A stretch of 64,000 bases of DNA from JAHFUI01 sp039931615 (lineage in GTDB: Bacteria; Acidobacteriota; Vicinamibacteria; Vicinamibacterales; CAVVIG01). The notes beneath the pieces were generated by a model, which saw nothing but the letters and a program-made list of their open reading frames with translations, did no database searches and was not told the origin of the DNA. The DNA lies in NCBI GenBank assembly GCA_039931615.1, contig JBDTRR010000006.1, positions 62,001 to 126,000 on the forward strand, read 5' to 3'. Shown piece by piece: positions 1 through 8,306 of the stretch. Within the stretch, counting starts at the first letter, position 1. Each line of letters opens with the position of its first letter. A program made the position numbers and the translations under genes.

Positions 1-421
1 GCACAGCGTCGCTGAAGACCCGCTGGCGCGTCACCGCCTGCACGTCGACGATCGGTGTGTCCGCCGTGACCGTGATGGTTTCGGCAACGGTGCCGACCCG
101 CATCTCCCCGTTGACCGTGGCGGTGAACGAGCCGGTGAGCTCGATGCCTTCCTGGCGCGCGGCGTTGAAGCCGGTCAGGGTGAACGTCACGGCATACGTG
201 CCGGGCCGCAGGTCGACAATGCGATACTGGCCGGTCGCGTCGGTGACGACGGAGCGGACCTTTTCGATCAGCACCGGGCTGGCCGCCTCGACCGTCACGC
301 CCGGCAGCACGCCGCCGGACGAGTCGCGAACGGTACCCGTGATGGAACCCTGCGCCTGCGCCAGGGCCGGGAAAAGGACGACCGCCAGCACCGCCAGCGC
401 GAACTTGGACACCCGAAGCAT
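1..421 (-). CDS. TonB-dependent receptor, Oar-type, N-terminal part (runs off the left edge)
   Basis: Only the first 140 residues are inside the window. They show a signal peptide (hydrophobic stretch ending ALAQAQ), then a carboxypeptidase-regulatory-like beta-sandwich (about residues 23-100, containing GTVRDSSGGVLPGVTVEA and GQYRIVDLRPGTY) and the start of the plug (ITVTADTPIVDVQ). This is the N-terminal layout of Oar-like outer-membrane receptors, which take up large or bound substrates with TonB energy. The ATG at 421 is chosen because GGAG lies about 8 bases upstream. It follows the cupredoxin gene by 19 bases on the same strand, so both are probably co-transcribed. It is a clear paralogue of the receptor at 12,176-15,019. 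The substrate is unknown, and the barrel domain is not visible here. Confidence 0.9.
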   Translation of the reverse strand, partial: MLRVSKFALAVLAVVLFPALAQAQGSITGTVRDSSGGVLPGVTVEAASPVLIEKVRSVVTDATGQYRIVDLRPGTYAVTFTLTGFNAARQEGIELTGSFTATVNGEMRVGTVAETITVTADTPIVDVQAVTRQRVFSDAV

Positions 422-440
422 CAACGCGTCTCCTTCTTCA

Positions 441-932
441 TCAGCAATAGAAGCCACCACAACAGAACGAGAGATCGTAAAAGGCCGGGTCGCACGGGCG
501 CGGCTCCACCAGCTGCTGCCCGTTGATGCTGCCGACCATCGTCTGATGGATCGTGCAGTGATAGTCGCCGCCGCTCGTCGTCAACTGCCGCGTCGCACTC
601 GCGCCCGGGGCAATGTCGCCGAAATCCGCCGAGCCGTCGTTCATGACGATGTGGTGCTCGTCGCGTGTGTAGTTCCTCAGCACCACGCTGGCGCCCGTGG
701 ATACCCTGGCCGGATTCGGCGTGTAGGCCGACGCGCCGCCCGATGCCACGATGTTGACGGTCACCACGCTGCCGCTGCCCGGCGCCGTGGGACTGCGGCT
801 GTCACGGCCACTGCACGCGCCGGCGACCGTCGCGGCCAGCACGACCCCGAGGACGTGCCGCCATCGCAGCCGCGGAAGCGCGGCACCGCGCCCCCTACCT
901 GGTTGGCCGCGCCGGAGCATCGTCTGGGACAT
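441..932 (-). CDS. Cupredoxin-domain lipoprotein with cysteine-rich tail
   Basis: Predicted 163-residue lipoprotein. The hydrophobic segment ends in a lipobox at Cys40 (VAGAC), so it is probably anchored in the periplasm. A small cupredoxin fold follows, with a complete type-1 copper ligand set: His93 or His94 in DEHH, then Cys126, His129 and Met132 in YHCTIHQTM. Such proteins shuttle electrons, fitting a neighbourhood of haem and quinone oxidoreductases. The C-terminus is odd: Cys147, then FCCGGFYC at the very end, giving four extra cysteines. The start is uncertain. The frame is open further upstream; I chose ATG 932, which overlaps the previous gene by 38 bases, and ATG 920 is the alternative. 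No good ribosome site precedes either, so translational coupling is likely. Confidence 0.8.
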   Translation of the reverse strand: MSQTMLRRGQPGRGRGAALPRLRWRHVLGVVLAATVAGACSGRDSRSPTAPGSGSVVTVNIVASGGASAYTPNPARVSTGASVVLRNYTRDEHHIVMNDGSADFGDIAPGASATRQLTTSGGDYHCTIHQTMVGSINGQQLVEPRPCDPAFYDLSFCCGGFYC

Positions 933-1635
933 AGGTGCGCGACTTGAACCGCCAGCCGTTCGCGGCCCTGGTGTAGACATCGTCGTAACGGCCGTCGTCG
1001 TTCTTGAGATGGACTTTGCCAGCGACCTCGTCGCGCGAGATCGGATCGAGCGTCAGGCCCGACGAGCGATAGATCTGGCCGTCGGCGGTTTTCGTGTAGA
1101 CATCTTCGAACTGACCGTGGTCGCCGGCCAGTTCCCGGATCGCGGCGTAGTCGCGATACGTCAGGCCAGAGTCCTCGGCCTTTTTCGGGATGTTGTTGCG
1201 CGAGCGGAACCGCCAGCCCGACGCCGTCTTGACGTAGACGTCTTCGTAATGGCCGGAGTCGAGCGGCACCCGTCCGGTGACCACCCCCTGCGGCGCCACG
1301 TCAAGGATGGCCACCGGCACGGCCCGCGGACTTCTATCCGCATTCGGCTGCGTGCACTGCCGCTCGCTCTTGACCATGGCCATGATGCTGGCCTTGCCGC
1401 GGACACGGCCGCGATTCAGGCTCTCGTAAAAGCCGTCGGGCGACTCGAAGAGGTTCGCGTATTCCTCGGCGGCACACGTGCCGAGCGAGCGCGCATACCC
1501 CGCCGACAGTGCCTGTATCTGGGCGCGATCCTGATCCGTCAACGTGACCGGCTGACCGGTATTCTGTGCGGCCATCGGCACCGACCCGACGAGGCCCGCG
1601 GCGAGCACGATCCGCCTCAACGCGTGCGTAAGCAT
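895..1635 (-). CDS. Secreted SnoaL/NTF2-like protein
   Basis: 246 residues with a signal peptide ending near PMAAQ. The N-terminal half (about residues 30-150: LTDQDRAQIQALSAGYARSLG, EEYANLFESPDGFYES, then MVKSERQC) has the order expected of SnoaL-like/NTF2-fold domains. The C-terminal half repeats a motif of the type GxYEDVYxKTxxGWRFxSR three times (around GHYEDVYVKT, GQFEDVYTKT, GRYDDVYTRA), which suggests internal duplication of the last beta hairpin. The SnoaL fold is used by small cyclases, isomerases and dehydratases as well as non-enzymatic binders; no catalytic residue can be assigned here. The start at 1635 is set by AAAGGAG about 6 bases upstream. It lies 23 bases downstream of the ankyrin gene, in the same run of genes. 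Confidence 0.75.
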   Translation of the reverse strand: MLTHALRRIVLAAGLVGSVPMAAQNTGQPVTLTDQDRAQIQALSAGYARSLGTCAAEEYANLFESPDGFYESLNRGRVRGKASIMAMVKSERQCTQPNADRSPRAVPVAILDVAPQGVVTGRVPLDSGHYEDVYVKTASGWRFRSRNNIPKKAEDSGLTYRDYAAIRELAGDHGQFEDVYTKTADGQIYRSSGLTLDPISRDEVAGKVHLKNDDGRYDDVYTRAANGWRFKSRTYVPDDAPARPTR

Positions 1636-1658
1636 CCTCTCTCCTTTCGCGGCCATTC

Positions 1659-3287
1659 CTACCTGGCACCCGACGGAGCCGGGGGCGGCGCGGCGGGCGG
1701 CACGGCCGGCTTCGTCTCGGTTCCCGCCGGCGCCGGTGTCGCCGGCAGGCCGCGTTCGGCGGCCAGCCGCTGCAGCAGCGCGATCGTCTGCAGCGTGCTC
1801 TCAGGCAAGAGGCGATCGTTCTGCTGGGCCGCGGCGCCGGGGGCGGCCGCGCGCCCGCGGCGGCCGCCGCCGAGCAGACTCTCGAGCGGGGTGCGGTTGG
1901 TGTTGTCACGGGCCTGCAGGTCGGCGCCGCTCGTCACCAGGAATTCGACGACGCGCGGGCCGCGGCCAATCGCGCCGTGGAGCGGCGTCTGCTTCTTGTC
2001 GTTGGTGCCGTTGATGTCGAAGCCCAGGGCGAGGCAGAACTTGATGGCCTCGATCGCGCCCGACTCCGTGCCGGGGTCGCGGAAGGTGTCGAAGCCGCCC
2101 CTCCAGCCCATGCCGGCAGCGATCATCAGCAGGTTCGTGCCGTCCTTCAGTTTCGCGTCGGCCGCGGCGCCGTAGTCGAGCAGCAGCCGCATCACCGGCA
2201 CGTCGCCCGCCTTCGTGGCGCGCATCAACGGCGTCGCACCGACGCCCAGATTGGTATCCCCGGAGGTGTGCTGGCGCTGCGGCTTCGGGGCGATCAACCT
2301 GGCGTCGACCTCGGCGCCGTAGTCGAGGAGCGTGCGAATCATCCCGAGGCCATCGAGGCGGTCGCGGAACTTCGGCGCCGCGCGGCCGTGTGCCCAGGGC
2401 AGCGTATTCATGTCCACGGCCGCGTACAACGCCGCCATGCCGGTGACGTCCGCGACGTTGGGATCGGCGCCTTTCTCGAGCAGCATGGCCGCGAGGTCAT
2501 AGTGCGTGTTGATGATCGCCAGGACCAGCGCCGTCGCGCCGTCCGGCGCCGTCACGTTGAGCGACGCCCCCTTGTCGGCCAGCGTCCGCGCCGCCCCGAT
2601 CGAGCCCTGCCGGGCCGCATACATCAGCGGCGTCCACGATCCCTTGGGCAGGACCGACTGGCCAAGCTTTTCGCGCGAAAACTTTGACGCGGCCGACCGG
2701 CCGTCGATCTCGGCGCCAGCGTCAACGAGCAGGGCGACGGCTTCGGCCCGATCCTCTTCAGCCGCCCAGATGAGCGGCGTCTCGCCGTATTCGCGTTCGT
2801 GCGCGTTGACCTGCGCGCCATGCGCGAGCAGCACCTTGACCGCGGCGGGCTGACCGGTCCGCGCCGCCGTCATCAGCACCGTCTCGCCGCCGTCAGGCAG
2901 GCTGGCGTTGGCGTCGGCACCGGCCGCCAGCAACAGTTCGAGCACCGCCGCACTGCCGTTGACGGCGGCGAGCATCACCGGCTGGACGCCATAGCGATTC
3001 GCCGCTTTGGGATCGGCGCCGGCTCGAATGAGCTGCTGCGCCATGGCGAGGTCGTCGCGGCGCACCGCCCAATGCAGCGGGGTCGTGCCGTCGGCTTCCG
3101 CGGTGTTGACGCGGCCGCGCTCCGTCAGCAGTTCCGCGACCGCTGCCCGGTTGCCCGCCTTCACCGCCTCGATGAGCAGCCGTCCGTTGTCGGCGGTGTC
3201 GGCCTTGAGCAGCGCCGCCGCCACGACGAGCGCCGCGGCCCAGACGCCGAATCGACGCCCGGCTGGCGTCGGGTTACAGCTCCACAT
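1659..3287 (-). CDS. Exported ankyrin-repeat protein
   Basis: 542 residues. A short N-terminal hydrophobic segment (VWAAALVVAAALL, about residues 14-27) probably exports it. Roughly ten to twelve ankyrin repeats follow to about residue 480, recognisable by TPLHWAVRRDD, LIRAGADPKAAN, LLLAAGADAN, LLLDYGAAADAK and TPLHGAIGRG. The C-terminal tail is Pro/Ala-rich. Ankyrin arrays are protein-binding scaffolds, and periplasmic ones in bacteria often sit next to oxidoreductases. The ATG overlaps the last 14 bases of the DUF1552 gene, so it is translationally coupled to the DUF1592-DUF1552 cassette. A paralogue with the same NRYGV repeat occurs at 16,191-17,894 beside a cytochrome and a quinoprotein. 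The partner protein is unknown. Confidence 0.9.
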   Translation of the reverse strand: MWSCNPTPAGRRFGVWAAALVVAAALLKADTADNGRLLIEAVKAGNRAAVAELLTERGRVNTAEADGTTPLHWAVRRDDLAMAQQLIRAGADPKAANRYGVQPVMLAAVNGSAAVLELLLAAGADANASLPDGGETVLMTAARTGQPAAVKVLLAHGAQVNAHEREYGETPLIWAAEEDRAEAVALLVDAGAEIDGRSAASKFSREKLGQSVLPKGSWTPLMYAARQGSIGAARTLADKGASLNVTAPDGATALVLAIINTHYDLAAMLLEKGADPNVADVTGMAALYAAVDMNTLPWAHGRAAPKFRDRLDGLGMIRTLLDYGAEVDARLIAPKPQRQHTSGDTNLGVGATPLMRATKAGDVPVMRLLLDYGAAADAKLKDGTNLLMIAAGMGWRGGFDTFRDPGTESGAIEAIKFCLALGFDINGTNDKKQTPLHGAIGRGPRVVEFLVTSGADLQARDNTNRTPLESLLGGGRRGRAAAPGAAAQQNDRLLPESTLQTIALLQRLAAERGLPATPAPAGTETKPAVPPAAPPPAPSGAR

Positions 3288-4584
3288 TCCCGGTGCTCTC
3301 GCCGATGCTGGTGATGCCGCAGCCGAACTGGTTCGCCAGCGTCACCCACATATTGCCGACGCGCGTGTCTTTCGCCGTCATGATGTGGCGATTGCCCTTC
3401 CACACGCCGCCGCCAACCGCGACGAGCGGCAGGTTCAGCGGACTGTGCGCGTTGCCGTTACCCATCCCGGCGCCGTACAAGAGGAGCGAGTGATCGAGCA
3501 GCGACCCGTCGCCGTCGGGCGTCTTGTCCATCTTCTCGACGAACTTGGCGAACTGCTGCATATGGTGCAGGTTGATCGCGGCGTGCTTGGTAATCTGGTC
3601 CGGCTTGTTGCCGTGGTGCGAGACGGCGTGGTGCGGATCGGGGACGCCGATGTCGGGGTAGGTCCGCATACTGAACTCGCGCGCCATCATGAACGTCGAG
3701 ACGCGCGTGATGTCAGCCTGATAGGCCACCAGCATGAGGTCGAACAGCAGCCCGACGTGGTCGACAAACGAGGCCGGGATGCCGACCGGCGCATCGATGT
3801 TGAGCTCGGTGCTCGCGCGGCCTTCCATCCGCTCGATTCGCCGCTCGATCTCGCGGATGTTCTCGAGATACTCGTCGACGCGAACCTTGTCGCGGGCCGC
3901 CAGACCCTGCCCCAACTCGCTCAAGTCGCCGCTGATTGAATCGAGCACGCTCTTGTTCGTGCGCATGCGGGCGGCGCGCTGCGCCGACGTGCCCGGCCGC
4001 CCGAAGAGACGCTCGAACACGACGCGCGGATTGATCTCCATCGGCAGCGGCGTGGTCGGCGTCGACCAGGACAGCGTGTTGACGTAGGTGCAGGCGTAGC
4101 CGGGGCTGCAGCCGCCGACGAAGCCGGCGAAATCCTCCGTCGCCAGCTCGAGCGACGGCAGCGGCGTGTCCTGACCGATCTGCTTGGCGATGATCTGGTC
4201 GACGGTCGTGCCGGCGCGGAAGTCCTGGCCCTCGGTTTCCTTCGCCACCGCGTTGCTCAGCCAGCCCGACGTGGCGAGGGCGTGGTCGGCGTCGATGCCG
4301 GGCCTGGCGAGATTGCTGATGACGACCAGACGCTCACGATATTGCTCGAGCGGCGTCAGCAACGGCGTAAACGCGAAGTCGCGGCCCGTCGTCGCCGGCG
4401 TCCACTGCTCCATGATCGCCCCGTTCGGCACATAGACGAACCCGAGCCGCCGTTGCGGGTTCGCGGCAGTCTTGGCCAGCGCCGTCAGCGCCGGCACCAT
4501 CGCATCCAGGAACGGCAGGGCCACGGCGGCGCCTACTCCTCGCAGGAACGTCCGGCGCGGCAACGACAATTTCGTGATGAACAT
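3274..4584 (-). CDS. DUF1552 protein with Tat signal (copy 1)
   Basis: 436 residues. It starts with a twin-arginine signal (LPRRTFLRGVG followed by a hydrophobic stretch), so it is exported folded, possibly with a bound cofactor or metal. The body matches DUF1552 along its length: LGFVYVPNGAIMEQWTP, PLLTPLEQYRERLVVISNL, ADHALATSGWLS, CTYVNTLSWS, NPRVVFERLFG, and a C-terminal GSLLDHSLLLYGAGMGNGN. This family has no established reaction. It resembles DUF1501 (alkaline-phosphatase/sulfatase-like) in general design, and DUF1552 genes regularly follow DUF1592 genes, as here. AAAGGAG upstream supports ATG 4584. The gap to the DUF1592 gene is 55 bases. The paralogue is 8,307-9,641. Confidence 0.93.
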   Translation of the reverse strand: MFITKLSLPRRTFLRGVGAAVALPFLDAMVPALTALAKTAANPQRRLGFVYVPNGAIMEQWTPATTGRDFAFTPLLTPLEQYRERLVVISNLARPGIDADHALATSGWLSNAVAKETEGQDFRAGTTVDQIIAKQIGQDTPLPSLELATEDFAGFVGGCSPGYACTYVNTLSWSTPTTPLPMEINPRVVFERLFGRPGTSAQRAARMRTNKSVLDSISGDLSELGQGLAARDKVRVDEYLENIREIERRIERMEGRASTELNIDAPVGIPASFVDHVGLLFDLMLVAYQADITRVSTFMMAREFSMRTYPDIGVPDPHHAVSHHGNKPDQITKHAAINLHHMQQFAKFVEKMDKTPDGDGSLLDHSLLLYGAGMGNGNAHSPLNLPLVAVGGGVWKGNRHIMTAKDTRVGNMWVTLANQFGCGITSIGESTGNVEL

Positions 4585-4639
4585 GACCGACTCTCCTTTT
4601 ACTCGTGGTAACTCGACGCTGCCCGTGCGTCTGCCAGCG

Positions 4640-7108
4640 TCAGCGTGCCGCGATCCGGTTGGTGGCCGCAGTCGCGGCCGGTTGGTCCGACTGTCGCATC
4701 CGGAAGGGCGTGCTGTTGACGATCCCCATCACGATCGACGAGAACCGGTAATCGCGCCGGGCCGCGTCCCGCACAATCGCGCGCACGGCAGGCATGTCGT
4801 ACGCGTGCAGCCCGCGGCCGAGCGCATAGGTCGTCAGCCGCTCGGTGAAGGTCTGGACGATGACGTCCGGGCGCTTGAGCAGCGCCTCGCGCAGCTGCAC
4901 GACGCCATCCACCTTCGTGCCGTCGAGCAGCTGGGTGCTGGCGTCGATCGGGCCGCCGGCTTCACGCGCGCGCCAGGCGCCGACCGCGTCGAAGTGCTCC
5001 ATCGCCAGGCCGATCGGATCCATCATCTTGTGGCAGCTCGCGCAGACGGGATTGGCGCGGTGCGCCTCCATCATCTGGCGCATCGTCGGCGTCTTTTCGC
5101 CTTCGCCCGGCGTCGGCAGATCGGTGTTCACATTTGGCGGCGGCGGCGGCGGCGGCGTGCCGAGCAGCGCTTCGAGCACCCACTTGCCGCGGAGGACCGG
5201 GGCGGTCCGGTTGGCGTGCGACGTCACGGTCAGGATGCTGCCATGCCCCAACAGCCCCCGCCGGTTTTCGTCGGTGACGGCAACCCGCCGGAAGTGGGTG
5301 CCGGCGACGAACGGGATGCCGTAGTGTTTGGCGAGCCGCTCGTTGACGAACGTGTAATTCGCCGTCAAGAGATCGAGCACGCTGTGGTCTTCGTGGATGA
5401 GGCTGCCGAAGAGCAGCTCGGTTTCACGGGCGAAACCGAGACGCAGCTGGTCGTCGAAATCGGGGAACTCTTCCGGATCGGGCACCGTGTTCCGCAGGTT
5501 GCGCAGCTGCAGCCACTGGCCGGCGAAGTTCGACACGAGCGCCTCGGCCTTCGGGTCGTTGAGCATGCGGCGGACTTCCCGTTCGAGCGTCGCCGGAGCG
5601 CCCAGCTCATTCCTGCTCGCCAGATCGAGCAGCTGGTCGTCTGGAATGCTGCTCCAGAGGAAAAACGACAGGCGCGAGGCGAGTTCGATGTCGCTGAGGC
5701 GATGCAGCGAACCCGACGCCGTCTTCACCGGATCGCGCTCGACGCGGAGGACGAACTTCGGGCTGGCGAGAATCCGCTGCAGCGCCCGCTGCACGCCGGT
5801 CTCGAAGCCGCCGTCGACCCGGCCGGCGTCGTAAAAGCTGAGGAGCGGCTGGAGATCCTTGGCGGTGACCGGCCGGCGGTAGGCGCGCCGCGCCAGCGTC
5901 GAGAGAATCCGGGTCGCACAGGATCGTTCGGCGGCGGCGGCTGACGTCGCGGGACGGCAGGTAAAGATGCGGCGACGCGCCGGTGTGTCGCCGGGACCGG
6001 TGGCATTGAAGGGTCCCGCCACCGTCATCGTCCTGATGTGCGGCATCCCGGTCGAGTCGTACGGGCTCGTGGTCGACCGCAGGAACGGCTGCAGGCGCAT
6101 CGTATCCGCGCCGCGCTTCTGCACGAACGCCGCGGTCACGGTGCGCGCGCCGGCCTTGACCGGCACCTTCACCTGAAGCTTCGACTCGACGCCCGATTGC
6201 GGTTCATCGTCCACATCGTCGTCGGTCGCCTTCTCGCGTTTGACCGGTGATTTCTCGGCGGCGTCGCCGCCCACGGTTTCCAGCAGCACGCGCGTCCCGT
6301 CGACGGCGATTTCGAGCTGGTGGGCGCGCTCCAGGCCGACGAGGCCGTCCGTATTGGTGCGCAGCAGCGTGATCTGGAAGGTGTAATCGCCGTCGAGCGG
6401 AAACATGTGCGTGACGCGCAGCCCGCCCAGCGTCCCGAACGGCAGGCCTTCGATGTGCTGATCCTGCGAGCGGTCCTGGCGGACGAAATAGGTCTCGGCG
6501 CCGGGACTGATGCCGCCTTCCCCGACCGCCAGCGCGCTGATGCTTTCCGCGGCCGCCACGTAACGCTCGATCAGCACCGGCGAGAGGCCGAGCACGTCGG
6601 AGACATTGTCGAAGCCGAAGGCCGAATCATCGGGCGGCAGCAACCGCGCGACGTCGACGTCGATGTCCAGCAGATCGCGGATCGCGTTGGCATATTCGGC
6701 CCGGTTCAGACGATGAGCCAGCGGCTCGCCGGGATTGGGGTGAGCCTCGACGGCGCGATCGAGCTCCGACTCGAGCCAGGTGACCAGGCCATGCATCGTC
6801 GCCTCGTCCGGCCGCCGGACGCCGGGCGGGGGCATGGCGCCGGTGCGGAGCTTGCGGACGACTTTTTCCCAAATGTCGGCGTTCGCGGCAATGGCCGAAA
6901 AATCCTGCCCTTCGAGCACCAATCCGGCGGTCCCCAGGCGGGTGCTGTGGCAGCTTTCGCAGTACTGCTTCACGACCTGGCCCGCGCCCGATGCGGCAGA
7001 GGAGTCCGGCGACGGGGTGGCCGCTCGCGAGGCCTGCGGGCCAGCCGCCTGGGTAAGGCTCCACGCGAATACGGTGATGCCGAACGCCAGAGCCATCTTT
7101 CGGCTCAT
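4640..7108 (-). CDS. DUF1592-family multidomain cytochrome c protein (copy 1)
   Basis: About 822 residues, exported (MSRKMALAFGITVFAWSLTQ). Domain order: a cytochrome-type haem site CESCH near residue 51; DUF1587 (about 130-195, HRLNRAEYANAIRDLLDID); a beta-rich carbohydrate-binding-like stretch (about 210-370); DUF1595 (about 390-455, LARRAYRRPVTAKD); DUF1592 (about 465-595, LSDIELASRLSFFLWSSIPD); DUF1588 (about 610-715) with a second haem-like site CASCHKMMDPIG; and DUF1585 (about 735-805). The architecture is typical of Acidobacteriota, Planctomycetota and Verrucomicrobiota; the function is unproven, but c-type haem implies periplasmic redox chemistry. I prefer ATG 7108 because it starts a good signal peptide; a TTG at 7141 would add 11 residues. 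It is followed by its DUF1552 partner. Confidence 0.93.
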   Translation of the reverse strand: MSRKMALAFGITVFAWSLTQAAGPQASRAATPSPDSSAASGAGQVVKQYCESCHSTRLGTAGLVLEGQDFSAIAANADIWEKVVRKLRTGAMPPPGVRRPDEATMHGLVTWLESELDRAVEAHPNPGEPLAHRLNRAEYANAIRDLLDIDVDVARLLPPDDSAFGFDNVSDVLGLSPVLIERYVAAAESISALAVGEGGISPGAETYFVRQDRSQDQHIEGLPFGTLGGLRVTHMFPLDGDYTFQITLLRTNTDGLVGLERAHQLEIAVDGTRVLLETVGGDAAEKSPVKREKATDDDVDDEPQSGVESKLQVKVPVKAGARTVTAAFVQKRGADTMRLQPFLRSTTSPYDSTGMPHIRTMTVAGPFNATGPGDTPARRRIFTCRPATSAAAAERSCATRILSTLARRAYRRPVTAKDLQPLLSFYDAGRVDGGFETGVQRALQRILASPKFVLRVERDPVKTASGSLHRLSDIELASRLSFFLWSSIPDDQLLDLASRNELGAPATLEREVRRMLNDPKAEALVSNFAGQWLQLRNLRNTVPDPEEFPDFDDQLRLGFARETELLFGSLIHEDHSVLDLLTANYTFVNERLAKHYGIPFVAGTHFRRVAVTDENRRGLLGHGSILTVTSHANRTAPVLRGKWVLEALLGTPPPPPPPNVNTDLPTPGEGEKTPTMRQMMEAHRANPVCASCHKMMDPIGLAMEHFDAVGAWRAREAGGPIDASTQLLDGTKVDGVVQLREALLKRPDVIVQTFTERLTTYALGRGLHAYDMPAVRAIVRDAARRDYRFSSIVMGIVNSTPFRMRQSDQPAATAATNRIAAR

Positions 7109-7350
7109 CCTGTTCTTCAGTGTCCTGTCCACTTTTTTCAATAAAGACTCACAGTTTTCCTGTTCCCGGTTACTGTAGCGAGCATCGGCAATAGAGGGAA
7201 TACCAAAACCGGGTTAGAGGACCAGATGCACCGATCTGGGGCGCGCCGGGCCTCTGGTCGGGCACTGGTACCGCCCTTGCGTGGTTTTCCAGGTTTGGCG
7301 CCAGGAGCCTTCGTCGCCACGAAGACCCGGCCTGCTTCACCCTTGTCGGC

Positions 7351-8196
7351 TTACTTGCCCCGAAACCGCTGCAACAGCTCGTAGTCCTTCTCGCCTTCGA
7401 GGCAGAATTCGTCCACCAGTTCGGTGTCAGGCTCGAGGCTGTCGTGCAGGTTCACGGTGAACGGCTTCGTGTAAACCTTCGGATCGTCGATGGTCAGCTC
7501 GATCTCGAGCGTCCCGAAGTTCGGCCGGCGGATCTTCTCTGTCATCTTTGCGGCGGAGCTCATCGGGCTGCCCCACGTGTCAATCCAGAGGTCGTCCCGG
7601 AAGCCTTCGGTCTGCACCACCAGCGTGTCGCCTTCCCAATGCGCCGTCGAGTATCCGTTCCACGCCGGAGTGGGGTCGTCCGGCTGGGGCCGGCCATCGA
7701 TGAAGATCTGCCGGTACATCGCGTTGACTTCGTAGAGCAGGACCAGCAGCTTCGGCGTGTGGATGGCCTTGGTCATATGGGGCAGCGTCCACGCCCGCGG
7801 CGGGTTGTCGGGGAGACACCGCACGTGCGGATCGTCGATGCTCAACACCGCGTGGCGTTCCTGGAAGAGCTTGGCCGCCCATGGCTGATACGGCAGCGTC
7901 CCGCCCGGCAGATCGCGGCCGAGGTTGCCGCCAAGCGGCGATCCGCCAATTTCGTTGCCGCACTGAACCGGGTCGCCGGCGGCATTCCGGCACTGCCTGG
8001 GCTGCGTCGCGTGCCAGAGGCCCGATAGATCGGGCTTTCCGTCGGGCAGCCGCGGCGCGGGTCCCGTCAGGTTGGGTTTCCCGTCCGCCGTCCGCGGCAG
8101 ATCGGGAGTCGGATACTTGAGCCATTGGCCACCCCCCAGGACGGGGACCTGAAGCACCAGGACAAGGGCATACGCGAGAACACAAAAACGCCGCAC
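7351..8196 (-). CDS. Secreted protein of unknown function, DGRPQ/WEGD family
   Basis: About 281 residues with a signal peptide (VLAYALVLVLQVPVLGGG). The mature N-terminus carries the duplicated motif TADGKPNLTG / LPDGKPDLSGLW, common in acidobacterial secreted proteins. The core contains FIDGRPQPDDP, GYSTAHWEGDTLVVQTEGF and, near the C-terminus, TIDDPKVYTKPFTV. The same ordered motifs recur in the genes at 32,824, 46,388 and 48,138, so this is one family; no biochemical role is known to me. The GTG at 8196 is chosen because GGAGG precedes it by 5 bases; an ATG four codons earlier (8208) is possible. It lies 110 bases downstream of DUF1552 copy 2, in the same direction. Confidence 0.8.
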   Translation of the reverse strand: MRRFCVLAYALVLVLQVPVLGGGQWLKYPTPDLPRTADGKPNLTGPAPRLPDGKPDLSGLWHATQPRQCRNAAGDPVQCGNEIGGSPLGGNLGRDLPGGTLPYQPWAAKLFQERHAVLSIDDPHVRCLPDNPPRAWTLPHMTKAIHTPKLLVLLYEVNAMYRQIFIDGRPQPDDPTPAWNGYSTAHWEGDTLVVQTEGFRDDLWIDTWGSPMSSAAKMTEKIRRPNFGTLEIELTIDDPKVYTKPFTVNLHDSLEPDTELVDEFCLEGEKDYELLQRFRGK

Positions 8197-8306
8197 ACTT
8201 CCCTCCATCTTCAACTGTTCGACGCCGTTCAGAGCGCGCAGGTTGATCGCGGCGAACGCGCTGCCGCCGGCGGCTCGGAGCGAATGCGCTCGCCAGCGCA
8301 CCCGGC

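Noticed and set aside
7109..7350. Promoter and small gene between the second cassette and DUF1592 copy 1
   Set aside because: A short minus-strand frame is present but has no ribosome site or recognisable product, and hexamers such as TTGCCG and TACAGT are wrongly spaced.
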